A stretch of 64,000 bases of DNA from Saccharomycopsis fibuligera x Saccharomycopsis cf. fibuligera. Taxonomy: Eukaryota; Ascomycota; Saccharomycetes; Ascoideales; Saccharomycopsidaceae. The translations under genes were made by a program, and so were the position numbers. This document shows positions 1 through 12,904 of the stretch, in pieces. Position 1 is the stretch's first letter. Each line of letters opens with the position of its first letter. The notes beneath the pieces were generated by a model that did no database searches, was not told the origin of the DNA, and saw only the letters and a program-made list of their open reading frames with translations. The stretch is taken from the NCBI GenBank assembly GCA_001936135.1, contig CP012817.1:2232001-2296000 (forward strand), read 5' to 3'.

Positions 1-1178
1 GGAGATGCCATAGAAGTACCCGAAAGGGTGTTAGTAGCAGAATTAGAGTCAATCCAAGTGGACAAAATGTCTACTCCTGGAGCAAAAATATCGACGCATT
101 TGCCATAATTTGAAAACGATGCTCTGGTGTCGTTGTTCGTTGTGGCACCAACAGTAACAACTTTTTCAGCAGAAGCTGGAGAAGTGTTGCAAGCATCTTG
201 GTTTTCATTGCCAGCAGCAACAGCAAAGTGAACACCAGCTTCAACAGCAGCATTAGCAGCTTTGTTAACGGCCTGAGATTTAGAGCCGCCAAGGGATAAG
301 TTAGCAGTGGAGCCGACGTATCCGTCCTTCGATGCGTTTTCCTTGTGCTTGTTAGCTACCCATTGAATACCATTTATCACATCAGAGTTGGTACCGGATC
401 CAGAAGAATCCAATACTTTGACGGCTACCAATTGTGCTTTTTTGGCCACACCATAGGTTTTAGAGCCAATTGTACCAGCACAATGCGTACCGTGGCCAAT
501 ACCATCAGAGTCGCCATCAGAAGGAAAAGTTTTTCCCCATGTAGCTCTGCCTTCAAAATCTTTGTGATCAGTATTGATACCAGTATCAACGACAAATGAA
601 GTGACGCCCTTGCCGCCTTCTGAGTCGTAAAGGTATTTACCAGTATCGTCACCGTTTAAAGAGTCTTTGGTGGAAATTCTAGCAATACCCCATGGGGCAT
701 CATTTTGGGTAGATGATTGAAAAGCCTGGACTTTAGCGTCTTGTTCAATGAATGCGACATCGCTGCTTTTTTTCAATACCTCAATGGTCTCGTTTAAGAA
801 ATAACCAGAGTAACCTTTTAAGGTGTCTTGGAAGTCAAAGTCAAAAACAATTCCTTCCATGTTAGCTAATTCACTAGTGAGCTTTTTCTGAGAATTATCG
901 GCGCTTAGCTTGGAGCTAAAAAACTTTTGTTGTTTTTGAATCCAGGCCTTGTGAGTTTTGAATTTTTCAGAGTCCAAACCGTTCTTCAAGACCACAATGT
1001 ACTTGCCTGCAATACCGTCAACATCAGCCGTGTAAAACGGAGCTTCATCTGAGGTTGTTCTGGTTTGCAAATTAGAAATTGCTTCTTTGTAATTGGTATG
1101 GTCGAGTGCCGGAATGACCATGCCCTTGGCAACTGAAGCAATGACAGCAGCGACCAAGATAGAAGTTGAAAGCTTCAT
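1..1178 (-). CDS. subtilisin-like serine protease (S8A, cerevisin/proteinase K type), 3' end outside window
   Basis: The reading frame opens at an ATG at 1178 and stays open to the window edge, so only about 392 residues are visible. Residues 1-19 form a signal peptide ([19 protein letters not shown]). An inhibitor-I9 prodomain follows ([15 protein letters not shown], about residue 50). The S8 catalytic domain has all three catalytic residues: Asp198 in VVDTGIN, His229 in [12 protein letters not shown] and Ser389 in SGTSMASP. The stretch after the His ([15 protein letters not shown]) is typical of fungal cerevisin and proteinase K. The catalytic Asp lies about 125 residues nearer the N-terminus than I recall for S. 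cerevisiae Prb1, so the pro-region is short, closer to Ysp3 or secreted alkaline proteases. It probably acts in the vacuole or outside the cell. The cerevisin/Ysp3/Rrt12 subgroup is not resolved, so no symbol is given. Confidence 0.93.
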   Translation of the reverse strand, partial: MKLSTSILVAAVIASVAKGMVIPALDHTNYKEAISNLQTRTTSDEAPFYTADVDGIAGKYIVVLKNGLDSEKFKTHKAWIQKQQKFFSSKLSADNSQKKLTSELANMEGIVFDFDFQDTLKGYSGYFLNETIEVLKKSSDVAFIEQDAKVQAFQSSTQNDAPWGIARISTKDSLNGDDTGKYLYDSEGGKGVTSFVVDTGINTDHKDFEGRATWGKTFPSDGDSDGIGHGTHCAGTIGSKTYGVAKKAQLVAVKVLDSSGSGTNSDVINGIQWVANKHKENASKDGYVGSTANLSLGGSKSQAVNKAANAAVEAGVHFAVAAGNENQDACNTSPASAEKVVTVGATTNNDTRASFSNYGKCVDIFAPGVDILSTWIDSNSATNTLSGTSMAS

Positions 1179-1337
1179 ATTAGAAAAATTAGAAAATTAT
1201 TATTTAGATAAAGACTGGATAAATGGTAAATAAAGTGTTACGTATAACAGATAACAGGTAAAAACAAATATTATGAAGAAGAAGCAAAAAAGAAAAGAAA
1301 AATAGTTAGGTGGGAAATTTAGCGCCGGCTCTCATCA

Positions 1338-1343
1338 TTTATA
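1338..1343 (-). promoter_or_regulatory. TATA box of the subtilisin gene
   Basis: TATAAA on the minus strand lies about 160 bp upstream of the protease ATG at 1178, a normal yeast TATA-to-ATG distance. It is the best TATA match I saw near the start codon. Confidence 0.45.
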
Positions 1344-1776
1344 GAAGCGTTCCGTCCATAATCATATGTCTCACAGACTCCAATATTTGCATCCCCAATT
1401 TCAGCTGAAGTAATGGTAAGTGCAAATACGGATAATTCAAAAAGCCAATATTTCTTACTAATTAGCTAAAAGCATAGAATATCCCACATTATTGGTAAAC
1501 TTGCTAAAAATCGCCTAGTCTAAGACTACACTTCTCACATAGTTTTGACGTTCATGTTCGCATTGCGATGATTGATTTTCTCTCTTGCTACAGAAGGCGG
1601 TTAACCGCCGAAAGATACAGATAGAAAACAGGACCATAAAGTAAGCCCCAGGACACATCTTAAAATCTACCATATCGTGTGTACTCTTCAGCGTAAGCAC
1701 ATGTTTGCTCTTTAAAAAGGCACAAGGGCAAATACCAGTTGCAATGTGGCTGAGCTATGTAATATTTTTTTCAATC

Positions 1777-1804
<28 letters not shown>
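1777..1804 (+). repeat. A28 homopolymer
   Basis: An uninterrupted run of 28 A in the protease/CDC48 intergenic region. It is one of 14 A/T tracts longer than 20 bp in this window. Confidence 0.95.
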
Positions 1805-1807
<3 letters not shown>

Positions 1808-2632
1808 GCTGAGTGCTTTTCAACTTTGTTGGTAATTCCAGCTTCTCGCTATTTAATTACATCAAAAGTATACTTAATTAGTTTTATTTCAATTGTTATT
1901 TATTTAATAAGATATCACGTCTCGATATTCGATAACATCAAAATCTGTTTGGTCTGCTGCTTGTGATGAATCCCGACTTTATGATTATAAAACACTTCAG
2001 TAATTATTCTTGGCTAATGCGGGTGAATCATGACATAATGTATTCAGATTTAATTACGCCCTTTGTCCAAAAAAAAAATACATACCCCAAACAGGTTCAT
2101 ATGAGCACCAAAACTTGATATCTTGTAATCTACAACTGATAGTTCGTAACCACTGGTGGTACACAGTGATTATGCCCAATCCTTAATAAATAAGATATGA
2201 TCAGAGGCCTTTAAACTCAGTATCATAATCACGCCTCTACAAATCATAGTCCATAAAATTTATAGCTTTAAATCTCGGTGCACATAGCTTAATTCAGGGA
2301 CTTGTGCTATTTTAGAACCGCGACAGTTACTACCTTCTTCTCTCAAACCAGACCTGTCAGAAACATAAAGCAGAAGGACAAAAGACTACTTACATACAGT
2401 ATATAATATATTTTATTACTCGTTCGTCATCTCGTACAGCAATAATTTGGAAAATAAATACACATAGCTCTGAAGAACTTGAATTTTATTTCACGTTTTT
2501 GGAATAGAAAACTGTTTAATAATATTGCTAAATTGTTGTCCTGTACTTTATCAATTGATTACATCTTTGATATATAACGAGGCTCCGAAAAGCTACTTAC
2601 GATAATCAGGTTTCGATCTTCCAGTATAACAA

Positions 2633-2657
2633 TTTTTTTTTTTTTTTTTTTTTTTTG
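2633..2657 (+). repeat. T25 homopolymer
   Basis: An uninterrupted run of 25 T in the same intergenic region, followed by GTTGTTGTT. Confidence 0.95.
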
Positions 2658-3593
2658 TTGTTGTTAAAGATCAGAGGCACACAATGAGCTCTAAAAATAT
2701 TGGTAACTCTCAGAAGTAGTCTTTAAATATCACTATTTGTAATAAATATCAATGTATTTATTCTATAAGCTTCTTTGCCGAGCTTACAATGTGTGAAACT
2801 ATGTTTAGTATTTGAGAAACTTTGCTTATATTTGAATCTTTTAGGAAAAATGGCCCAATAATAATTATTTGCTATAGCCTGTTATATTTTTGAGAAAAAA
2901 TCTGTGCTATCCTCTATCATATAACAATGATCTGTTATCAACACTTTAATTTTTATATTTGTTGAGAACGTATCATATCTGAGTGTTTAAATCCTTTCCT
3001 TTATTCCTGAAATTTCTCATGTTCTGTAGTGTTCAACTACGCATGCTGTAAAGCAACATTATTTAACATTTCTGCAAATGTACGCCTAAGATTTGGTTTT
3101 CAACCATCTTTTTTGCTTGAGTCCATTTTTACAGATGCAAGTCATCTTAATGGTATTGTGCATACAATATTTTGAAATAATATACCTTTAACACTCTATT
3201 TCAATTTGATATACACTATTTGTTCAATCTGTTCTCTTTTCAAAACTGCGTCTTTGACTTAACCCTATCCAGTTTCAGTAACCTTTACACGACAGCACAT
3301 TTTTCTACATTTTTTTTTCTACGATGCTCTTACCGCCATCAGAGAAAAGTTTCTAAAATGTTCATCTATTGTGTTGTACAGCTTGTCTGCTGACATAGTC
3401 TACTTTACCGAGAGATTAAAGATTATCAGCTACATTAGTTACCTTAAGAGATCATTTTGTATATATTAAGTTCGCAGTTCCACAACAGCCTTCAGTCATC
3501 AAAAATTCTGTTTGCTCATAGTATTGATTTTTAGGGTATAAATGACAGACTTCATCGTTACCATTTTCCTCGATCGGTGATGCAACAAACCAG

Positions 3594-3856
3594 AGTGGCA
3601 AACTTTTTCATTATTTCTTCCCTTTTGGATTGACTCGTAAACGAGAATCTACATTTTATCACACTTTTTAGCAACAGTATTACCCTTGAATCTCTGTAAA
3701 AGCTTTTTAGCTATATGATCAATCATTTCGTCGCAAACTATAGTACAACAGCGTATATAAGACAAAAATAGTACCATAGTGCACATTGGCGGCTATCAAA
3801 TCACGTGCAGTTGCCACCAGCTTTGAAAAAACCGGCGATGAAGATAAATTGCCACT
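3594..3856. promoter_or_regulatory. PACE-like (Rpn4-type) site cluster upstream of CDC48
   Basis: Three near matches to the proteasome-associated control element GGTGGCAAA lie 210-470 bp upstream of the CDC48 ATG. They are AGTGGCAAA at 3594-3602 (plus), GGTGGCAAC on the minus strand at 3810-3818, and AGTGGCAAT on the minus strand at 3848-3856. Each differs at one or two of nine positions. Rpn4 is known to drive proteasome genes and CDC48 in S. cerevisiae through this element, so control of this gene by an Rpn4 homolog is a reasonable inference. Confidence 0.5.
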
Positions 3857-3902
3857 CTTGTTTTCTCCTGGCTTCTTCCACTTCTTGTTTCTAGCGCTAT
3901 AA

Positions 3903-6551
<2,649 letters not shown>

Positions 6552-7516
6552 TCGAATTTGTTGTGATGATGACATAAGGTCCGTTTCTTTTTGTTAAAAA
6601 TTATATGATCCTTATTTTTTTGTAAAATAAACTAACTTTTTTTTCATTTTTCATTTTTCCTCTATAACTTTTCATTAGTGCTTTTGAAATAAATAACTTA
6701 TTGTTTTAAAGAAGATTTTTACATTTCAACTGTAGTGGTAGCTGGAACCAGACTGAAGAATCTCGAATAAAAGAATGTACTAATTACTTATTTTGACAGA
6801 CTATTTAGTGTGATTGGTGTGTGGATCAAAAGATAATGTATTGACTAAGTACAACTAACTAGAGAACTAGCGATTACTTCTGGTTGAATAGTAAATTCCT
6901 AGAATGTCGTAGTAAAATAATAAGCAATACTTCCTAAAAGAGAGAACTACAACTGTGCTATTTTAAGGTACAAAACATGGGGTTAAGTTCCTATGAAGAT
7001 CCTTTAGGGAATGACATGATGGATAGAGAATAAAGTGATGAATTTGTATGCTTATGTTACAGACTAAGGCACATAGCATAGGACAAGCTACTCCATGATA
7101 AAATTATTGCTGGTATTACATGATTTTGGCTTTCGCTAACCAAAAGAAAAAAAAATGATAACGTAATTTTATAAAACTAAAAATTTCAATATTCAAGTAG
7201 TTGTGAAGCGTTAAAATGAAAGGCTGAACAAAAGGAAGGGCAGCTCATAGTTAAGCAAACTTAAGTTTACAAATATATGGGGTATGTTGCACAAATATTT
7301 CAAGCCAATATTTGGCATACCGATCGATCGATTGTTTTGTGTGCACGTGCATCCCATCGCATTCCTGCATAAAATATTGAAAAAAAAAAAAAAATAAAAA
7401 TTTTTATTTTGCCTAACAGTAACATTATATATATTATTAACATATATGTACTATTGACGAACTTTGTTTATGGTAAAGCAATTTAATCTATTTTATTATT
7501 ATTAAAATTACCCAAA
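6552..7516. other. CDC48-UTP11 intergenic region
   Basis: An AT-rich stretch of 965 bp with no gene. The first 200 bp are the T-rich CDC48 3' UTR and terminator zone. The last 200 bp are the UTP11 promoter. A small palindrome, GCCAA-TAT-TTGGC, lies at 7304-7316, followed by a tandem GATC run at 7322-7331. Confidence 0.6.
7353..7405. promoter_or_regulatory. PAC-like and RRPE elements upstream of UTP11
   Basis: CCCATCGC at 7353-7360 is the reverse complement of GCGATGGG, one base from the PAC element GCGATGAG. AAAAATTTTT at 7396-7405 is the core of the rRNA-processing element (RRPE). This pair within 170 bp of the ATG is the known promoter signature of ribosome-biogenesis genes, which agrees with the Utp11 assignment. 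Confidence 0.5.
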
Positions 7517-8254
7517 ATGCCAAAATTTGTTCATGACATCCAAAAGAAACAGCATAGAGAAAGAGCTCAGCCTCAGGAGCGTAAAAAGTTTGGGCTTTTA
7601 CAGAAGAAGAAGGACTACAAACTTAGAGCTAAAGATTACCATGACAAACAAGAAAGATTGAAGATTCTTAGGGAGAAAGCAAAAAACAAGAATCCTGATG
7701 AATACTATCATTCTATGACCAAGAGGAAGACTGATGACAAAGGAATATTGATTTCAGAAAGAGAATTTAGCGAGTCATTGAGTGTAGATGAAGTCAAATT
7801 ACTCAAGACACAGGATGTTAACTACGTGAAGACTAAGAGATTGAATGAGTTGAAGCAGATAGAGAAGTTAGAAAAAGAGATAAATTTTGATTCTAATTCA
7901 CAGCATACAGTGTTTTTGGAAGATAAAGAAAAATTTCAAGAATTTGACCTAAGCAAGCACTTCAATACTGATAAGCGCTTAGTAGACCGCAAGGAAAACA
8001 GATTGAAGCTTGATCAATTAGAATCGCAACCAATAGCAAAGGAACAACCCGAAGCTTACCAGGAGAAACTTAATGAAAAGAAAATCAAGAAGTTAAGGTT
8101 GCTTAAAACGAGAATGCAAAGAGCTAAACAATTAGAACGGATTGAAGAAAAAATGAACCAACAAAGAGAGTTAATGAAGAAGGGCAGTAAGAAGAAGCTT
8201 GTGGATAAGGAAGGTAAAGTGAGCTTTAAATGGAAAAATCAACGCAAGCGTTAA
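7517..8254 (+). CDS. UTP11: U3 snoRNP / SSU processome protein Utp11
   Basis: A 245-residue, very basic and charged protein, close to the S. cerevisiae length of 250. Utp11 belongs to the small-subunit processome and is needed for 18S rRNA maturation in the nucleolus. The N-terminus (PKFVHDIQKKQHRERAQP, then KKKDYKLRAKDYH) matches the conserved start of the family. The family block KNPDEYYHSM lies near residues 58-67. The C-terminal third is a Lys/Arg-rich helix (KKIKKLRLLKTRMQRAKQLE) ending in VSFKWKNQRKR, with a likely nuclear/nucleolar localisation signal. PAC and RRPE elements lie just upstream. The ATG at 7517 gives the expected N-terminus, so no missing 5' exon is needed. Confidence 0.96.
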   Translation: MPKFVHDIQKKQHRERAQPQERKKFGLLQKKKDYKLRAKDYHDKQERLKILREKAKNKNPDEYYHSMTKRKTDDKGILISEREFSESLSVDEVKLLKTQDVNYVKTKRLNELKQIEKLEKEINFDSNSQHTVFLEDKEKFQEFDLSKHFNTDKRLVDRKENRLKLDQLESQPIAKEQPEAYQEKLNEKKIKKLRLLKTRMQRAKQLERIEEKMNQQRELMKKGSKKKLVDKEGKVSFKWKNQRKR

Positions 8255-8715
8255 AGTGGCTTGGTTATAATAATAAATGGGCATAAATGTTTTTATACTT
8301 CTGTTTTTTTGTTCCCGAATTTATAATGTAAGAAATAGTTACCAAGGAATTTATGAATATGTCAAAAGAATAGTTTGCGAACTATCAATTTAGGCATAGA
8401 GGAGTAAACATGATCTCTTTGAAAAACAGTTTTACAAAATAAATCATCACCTAAAAAGCGTCGCCTTTTAACCTTAAGTAGTCAGATCGATATGCTTTAC
8501 ATAGTAATTTGTTAAGACGATGCAGAAAGTTTTCTCAAGAACGGAATCCTCTTCAAAATTTTGCAAGTTTCGATTTCAACATCATTGAAAAAGCTAGTAA
8601 AAGTGTACTTAAATGTTAATCACTGCCAAACACTGAGAGGAAACAAATTTATTCTGTCAAGAAAGATATTATTGTAAAACACTAAATGCCAACAAGCTTT
8701 GGAAAAAAAAGTTAA
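8255..8715. other. UTP11-tRNA intergenic region
   Basis: An AT-rich spacer of 461 bp holding the UTP11 3' UTR and the downstream flank of the tRNA gene. The T-rich run expected at the Pol III stop appears as AAAAAAAA at 8703-8710 on the plus strand. I see nothing else in it. Confidence 0.6.
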
Positions 8716-8811
8716 CGACAACGGCAGGACTCGAACCTGCGCGGGCAAAGCCCAAAAGATACCCTGAAAATTTATTCAAGTCTTTCTCCTTAACCGCTCG
8801 GACACGTTGCC
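8716..8811 (-). tRNA. tRNA-Ser(UGA) with 14-nt intron
   Basis: Read on the minus strand, the acceptor stem GGCAACG pairs with CGUUGUC, followed by G. The D-arm is class II (UCCGAGCGGUUAAGGA). The anticodon stem AAAGA/UCUUU encloses CUUGAA, giving anticodon UGA (plus-strand TCA at 8776-8778). A 14-nt intron (plus strand 8761-8774) lies at the canonical position after base 37, and its UUCA can pair with the anticodon region. The long variable arm UGGGCUUUGCCCG and the T-arm with B-box GGUUCGAGUCC confirm a serine tRNA. The gene reads UCA codons. It is not the CAG-anticodon Ser-tRNA of CTG-clade yeasts. A terminator-like T run follows within about 6 bp of the 3' end. Confidence 0.95.
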
Positions 8812-9031
8812 AATCTTATTAAAAATGGAACAAAATACAATGTAGAACAGGAGCACAAATATGTAGTGCATTTAGTAAAAATTGTCCAGTCTTTTCATTT
8901 CTCGTTCTGTAGTCATGATACGGCTTCTTGAATCAAACTGCACCGATGGCGAATAAACTATTACTACTTCTTTGAATCACCTTAAAGGTTTTGCATTGGA
9001 AAACTTTATTGTATTAGCAAACTCTTTGTCA

Positions 9032-12000
9032 ATGTCTGTTTTTAATGGCGAATTTAGAAGAGGCAGAGTTGTCAATCTTGGTGGCTCGAATGCCTCAGTT
9101 TCCAAAAACTCTATTCTACAGAAAGCTCAAAATCAGCGAGAGAAGCGAAAGTTATTGAAGAGACAAGAGAATGCATCCAAAGTGCTACAAAAGCATATAA
9201 GATCATATTTAGATTTGGAACATCAAAGAAAATGGTTTTCAGATAACTGGCTTAGTTTTACCTCAACTGATAGCTTGAACCAGATTGTATCACAGTTTAG
9301 TTTTATGTTTCAGTATTCTGTTAAGCACAATGAACCCCAGAACAATTTGGAAAAGCTACAGAAGTTATCAGGCATACTAAATAACACCGCGGTCATCAAT
9401 GGACTTACTTTATCTAATTTTCGAAAGTTATTTAACAGCATTAGTGCCTCATTTCTTGTATTCTATAAAGAAGCTCTGATTACAAACCCTAAAGAAATTC
9501 ATTTTAAATTAATAATGCAAATCTTAACTATACTAAACAATATTTCTACCTTCCAATCCCTCGAAAAAGTGACAAACATACAAACAAAGCTAATTTTTAC
9601 GGTACTAGCAAAAGAATTCGATGTATTCGCAAACTCAAATAAGGATTTGCTCAATCTTAGTGTTCGCGTACTATACGGATATCGTTTATTAGATTTACCA
9701 TCGACGTTAAAATTCCTCACCAACAATTGTATTATTGACTATCTTAAACAATGCAACCTCTCAAATGATATAACAACCTCGAATTCGAATGGTTACATAA
9801 TCTTGCAATGTTTTGAAAGTATTTTAAAAAATATCGGCTCCCCATATTTAAATTATTTGAAAGACAATACCTCGTTAGAAAAGCTTCAAATTTTAGCCAA
9901 TACTACATTGGTATTACAAATCTTAATCGAGGACATTGGCGAGAGCGGTGTAAGCGCACAGACATTGCAAACTTATGTGAATGGTATAGCAGACATTTTG
10001 ACTGTTACAAACTGTTCAGTTGTTCAGAATGATGAGAAAGCGATCGATGATGATGATGATGATGGTGATGATGATAGCAGCGAAAACATGAATGTTGCTG
10101 AACAAAATGTTAGAGAAGGCGGAGCAGAGATTGTTACTGTCAAGCTATCAAAATTAAGTGTTTCGAAATATGATTTCTTGTACTCAAAAACTTTTTTGTA
10201 TCTTGTTTTCAACCTTATTGGCCAAGGATTCATTTCACCAATAAAGCTTTCTTCGTTGTACTCATCCTTATTAAAATTGAAGGCTAAATCAGATAAGCAA
10301 ACGAGCAACTTATTTGTGTATCTATATTTGATGCCAGGTGGACTATCGAGTTTTAGAGAATTAATATTTAATAATGTCAAATCAAACTACTCAGATAAAT
10401 ATGACGATGTTACACAATCAAACGACTATTTCAACGAGTTAAACACATTGAATTTGCATAATAATAACGAACTATTCAATTACATTTTAAATCAGCAGGA
10501 GTCACATACAATTAAGGGCAATAATACCGAATTTTTGCAAAAGCTTTTACCTTCTTTATATTCTGGGAAGGAGTTTTTATCAGTGAAAGAAATTTTGAAT
10601 GAAAAGTTCTTCATCAAAGACTTATTTATTTTTTTAGAAGTTTTATCGTACTGGTTGATAATTTTGACAGATGCAGATATAATGAGTCTCCCCGAATTAG
10701 AGAGTAAGCAAACTGGTGATGCAAAATACTTCTTAACCAAAAACCAGTTCGTCAGTTTTATTAGATTTTTGAAGCGCTTTTGTTTACTCTTAGTGTGGAA
10801 TAATATTGAGATCACAAGATTGTTCTCAGACGATAAATCAAATGCTTCAAAGAAAGAATCTAACGAGACCAACAACGTCAGCAGATTTGGATTTGGTGAT
10901 AACTTTGGCAATATCAATTCAACAGTCAGTCAAAATAAAAGTGCGTTTGGGAACAACAGCGATAGTGCCTTTGGACCCAGCAGTAGTGCCTTTGGATCCA
11001 GTAGTAGTGCTTTTGGAACCTTAGAAAGCGCCTTTGACAGCGTATTTGGCAATAATAATAGTAATAGCAGCAATGATAATGGAGATAACAGTGTCGATAA
11101 TGCTAATATTGTTGAAGTAAATTGTCTGGAAGATCTTAGCACAGATGATTCAAATGTTCAAATGTTTCATATCAAACCATCATATCATGACTTTAACCTA
11201 TTAAAAGCATTGAGCATTAAAGTATTAAATCAAATTAATTTGATTGATTCTAGACTCAACTTTTTGCCAAAAGGATTTTGGCTAGTAAGAGACAAAAAGC
11301 TAGAGGATGTGGATATATTGTTACCAGTAATTGCCGAAGAAGAAGAACGTAAAATTGCTAGTGAATGGGACAGTGGCAATGAGAGCGAGGATGATATTAA
11401 TGGTAATGTTGATGATCGCGATTTCAATGATAATTACTATCATGGAGGATCCGGTGGTATCAACGGTTTTTCCCGTCAACAAAATTCTTCTAATAAAAGC
11501 AACAAGTTCAAATTATTGCTAAAGGATCAAAATGTTGAAGGTTTGTTGAGTGTATTTAGGCTGTTACCGTTTTTCATATCTTTTAATAACAGAGTGAGGA
11601 TTTTTCAAATGTTGATAAGTTTGGATCGTGCCAGAGGTGTTTATGATAGGGAAGATTTCAACGAATTCAATTTCTTAACGGGACAACCACAACTGAATAG
11701 AAACATCGCAGAAGTGCGACGTGATCATCTTCTTGAAGACTCATTTAATGCCTTCAATAAACTAACCAGAAATTTCAAAGCACGATTACAAGTAACTTTC
11801 ATTGACCAATATGGTAAACCTGAGGCTGGAATTGATGGTGGTGGTATCACTAAAGAATTTTTAACTAGTGTTGTCAATGACGGGTTTAATAATTCTGCAA
11901 GTGGATTATTTAGACAAAATCAAAATTTTCAACTCTACCCAAATCCTGACATCTACTTGAATTTGAAATATAATCCGGATGTATACGGGAATAACGATGC

Positions 12001-12904
12001 TAAACAATCTTGGTACAAGAAATTGCAAAAAATGCATTTTTTGGGTAAAATCATTGGCAAATGCTTATACGAGGGAATTTTGGTAGAAGTTAATTTTGTA
12101 TCTCTGTTTTTGAAAAAATTTAAAACTATTGGCAAAGTTTCAACATTTGATGAATTGGCCGATGTTGACCCCGAGCTTTATGTTGGCCTTTCCAAACTCT
12201 TAAAGCTAGATGACAATTTTTTCAAATCTTCGGATATGAATTTCACTTTGACTGAAAAGCTTACCTACACAATTCCTGGAAAAACAGCCGTCAATGTATA
12301 CACTGGGGAAGAAGAAACTGAACTTGCGCAAACAAGATCCAGACTTATAACTGTAGATTTGATACCCAATGGTAGCAACATTGCTGTGAATAATGCCAAC
12401 AAACTAAATTACATAAACGCTATTGCCAACTTTAAGCTTAACAAGTCTCTTTTCCCTCAAATTAATAGCTTTCTTAAGGGCCTTTTCCAAATCATTCCAT
12501 CAGAATGGCTAAATATGTTTAACCCAGCAGAATTACAAATGTTAGTGAGTGGTGGTGAAAAAGATATTGATATTGATGATTTTAAAGCGAATGTCGAATA
12601 TGGCGGCTTTTTGGAAAATGATCCAACAATTGTATATTTCTGGGAATGTGTTGCGGAAATGAAACCAGAAGAACGATCTAAATTGGTGAAATTTGTTACT
12701 TCGGTGCCTAGGGCGCCTTTGCTTGGGTTTGGTGACTTGAATCCGAGATTTGGTATTAGAAACGCAGGATACTCTACAGAATGGCTTCCAACTGCCTCAA
12801 CTTGCGTTAATTTGTTGAAATTGCCAGATTATAGGGATAAGCTGATTTTGAAAGAGAAGTTGTTATACGTTATCAATTCTGAGGCAGGATTTGACTTGTC
12901 TTAG
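9032..12904 (+). CDS. HUL5: HECT-type E3/E4 ubiquitin ligase Hul5
   Basis: A protein of 1290 residues from the ATG at 9032, much longer than the roughly 910 of S. cerevisiae Hul5. Hul5 (UBE3C family) extends ubiquitin chains on proteasome-bound substrates and acts in heat-shock protein quality control. The N-terminus (MSVFNGEFRRGRVVNLGG) and the IQ-like helix VLQKHIRSYLDLEHQRKW (about 50-70) are typical of the family. An acidic run lies near 331-348. The HECT domain fills the last 370 residues (AGIDGGGITKEFL, HFLGKIIGKCLYEGILV, GFGDLNPRFGI), with the catalytic Cys1258 in LPTASTCVNLLKLP and a C-terminus ending GFDLS. The extra length is mostly Asn/Ser-rich low-complexity sequence, including SAFG repeats at residues 618-675. 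The same frame is open upstream of the ATG, but those residues do not look like the family. Confidence 0.96.
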   Translation: MSVFNGEFRRGRVVNLGGSNASVSKNSILQKAQNQREKRKLLKRQENASKVLQKHIRSYLDLEHQRKWFSDNWLSFTSTDSLNQIVSQFSFMFQYSVKHNEPQNNLEKLQKLSGILNNTAVINGLTLSNFRKLFNSISASFLVFYKEALITNPKEIHFKLIMQILTILNNISTFQSLEKVTNIQTKLIFTVLAKEFDVFANSNKDLLNLSVRVLYGYRLLDLPSTLKFLTNNCIIDYLKQCNLSNDITTSNSNGYIILQCFESILKNIGSPYLNYLKDNTSLEKLQILANTTLVLQILIEDIGESGVSAQTLQTYVNGIADILTVTNCSVVQNDEKAIDDDDDDGDDDSSENMNVAEQNVREGGAEIVTVKLSKLSVSKYDFLYSKTFLYLVFNLIGQGFISPIKLSSLYSSLLKLKAKSDKQTSNLFVYLYLMPGGLSSFRELIFNNVKSNYSDKYDDVTQSNDYFNELNTLNLHNNNELFNYILNQQESHTIKGNNTEFLQKLLPSLYSGKEFLSVKEILNEKFFIKDLFIFLEVLSYWLIILTDADIMSLPELESKQTGDAKYFLTKNQFVSFIRFLKRFCLLLVWNNIEITRLFSDDKSNASKKESNETNNVSRFGFGDNFGNINSTVSQNKSAFGNNSDSAFGPSSSAFGSSSSAFGTLESAFDSVFGNNNSNSSNDNGDNSVDNANIVEVNCLEDLSTDDSNVQMFHIKPSYHDFNLLKALSIKVLNQINLIDSRLNFLPKGFWLVRDKKLEDVDILLPVIAEEEERKIASEWDSGNESEDDINGNVDDRDFNDNYYHGGSGGINGFSRQQNSSNKSNKFKLLLKDQNVEGLLSVFRLLPFFISFNNRVRIFQMLISLDRARGVYDREDFNEFNFLTGQPQLNRNIAEVRRDHLLEDSFNAFNKLTRNFKARLQVTFIDQYGKPEAGIDGGGITKEFLTSVVNDGFNNSASGLFRQNQNFQLYPNPDIYLNLKYNPDVYGNNDAKQSWYKKLQKMHFLGKIIGKCLYEGILVEVNFVSLFLKKFKTIGKVSTFDELADVDPELYVGLSKLLKLDDNFFKSSDMNFTLTEKLTYTIPGKTAVNVYTGEEETELAQTRSRLITVDLIPNGSNIAVNNANKLNYINAIANFKLNKSLFPQINSFLKGLFQIIPSEWLNMFNPAELQMLVSGGEKDIDIDDFKANVEYGGFLENDPTIVYFWECVAEMKPEERSKLVKFVTSVPRAPLLGFGDLNPRFGIRNAGYSTEWLPTASTCVNLLKLPDYRDKLILKEKLLYVINSEAGFDLS
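10883..11056 (+). repeat. SAFG/FG-repeat segment inside HUL5
   Basis: This in-frame segment encodes a run of FG dipeptides (RFGFGDNFG, then SAFG several times with Ser/Asn spacers, ending VFGNNN). The DNA shows tandem units of about 27-30 bp around AGTGCCTTTGGA, so it probably grew by slippage or unequal crossover. It resembles FG-nucleoporin repeats in composition. Confidence 0.8.

Noticed and set aside
7271-7478. GTATGT plus a TATTAAC-like branch site upstream of UTP11 as a 5' UTR or coding intron.
   Set aside because: Utp11 already has its conserved N-terminus at 7517, the branch site is not canonical and no exon upstream is recognisable.
8972-9031. Longer HUL5 N-terminus using in-frame codons upstream of 9032.
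   Set aside because: The extension has no ATG, and the family N-terminus (FNGEFRRGRVVNLGG) begins right after the ATG at 9032.
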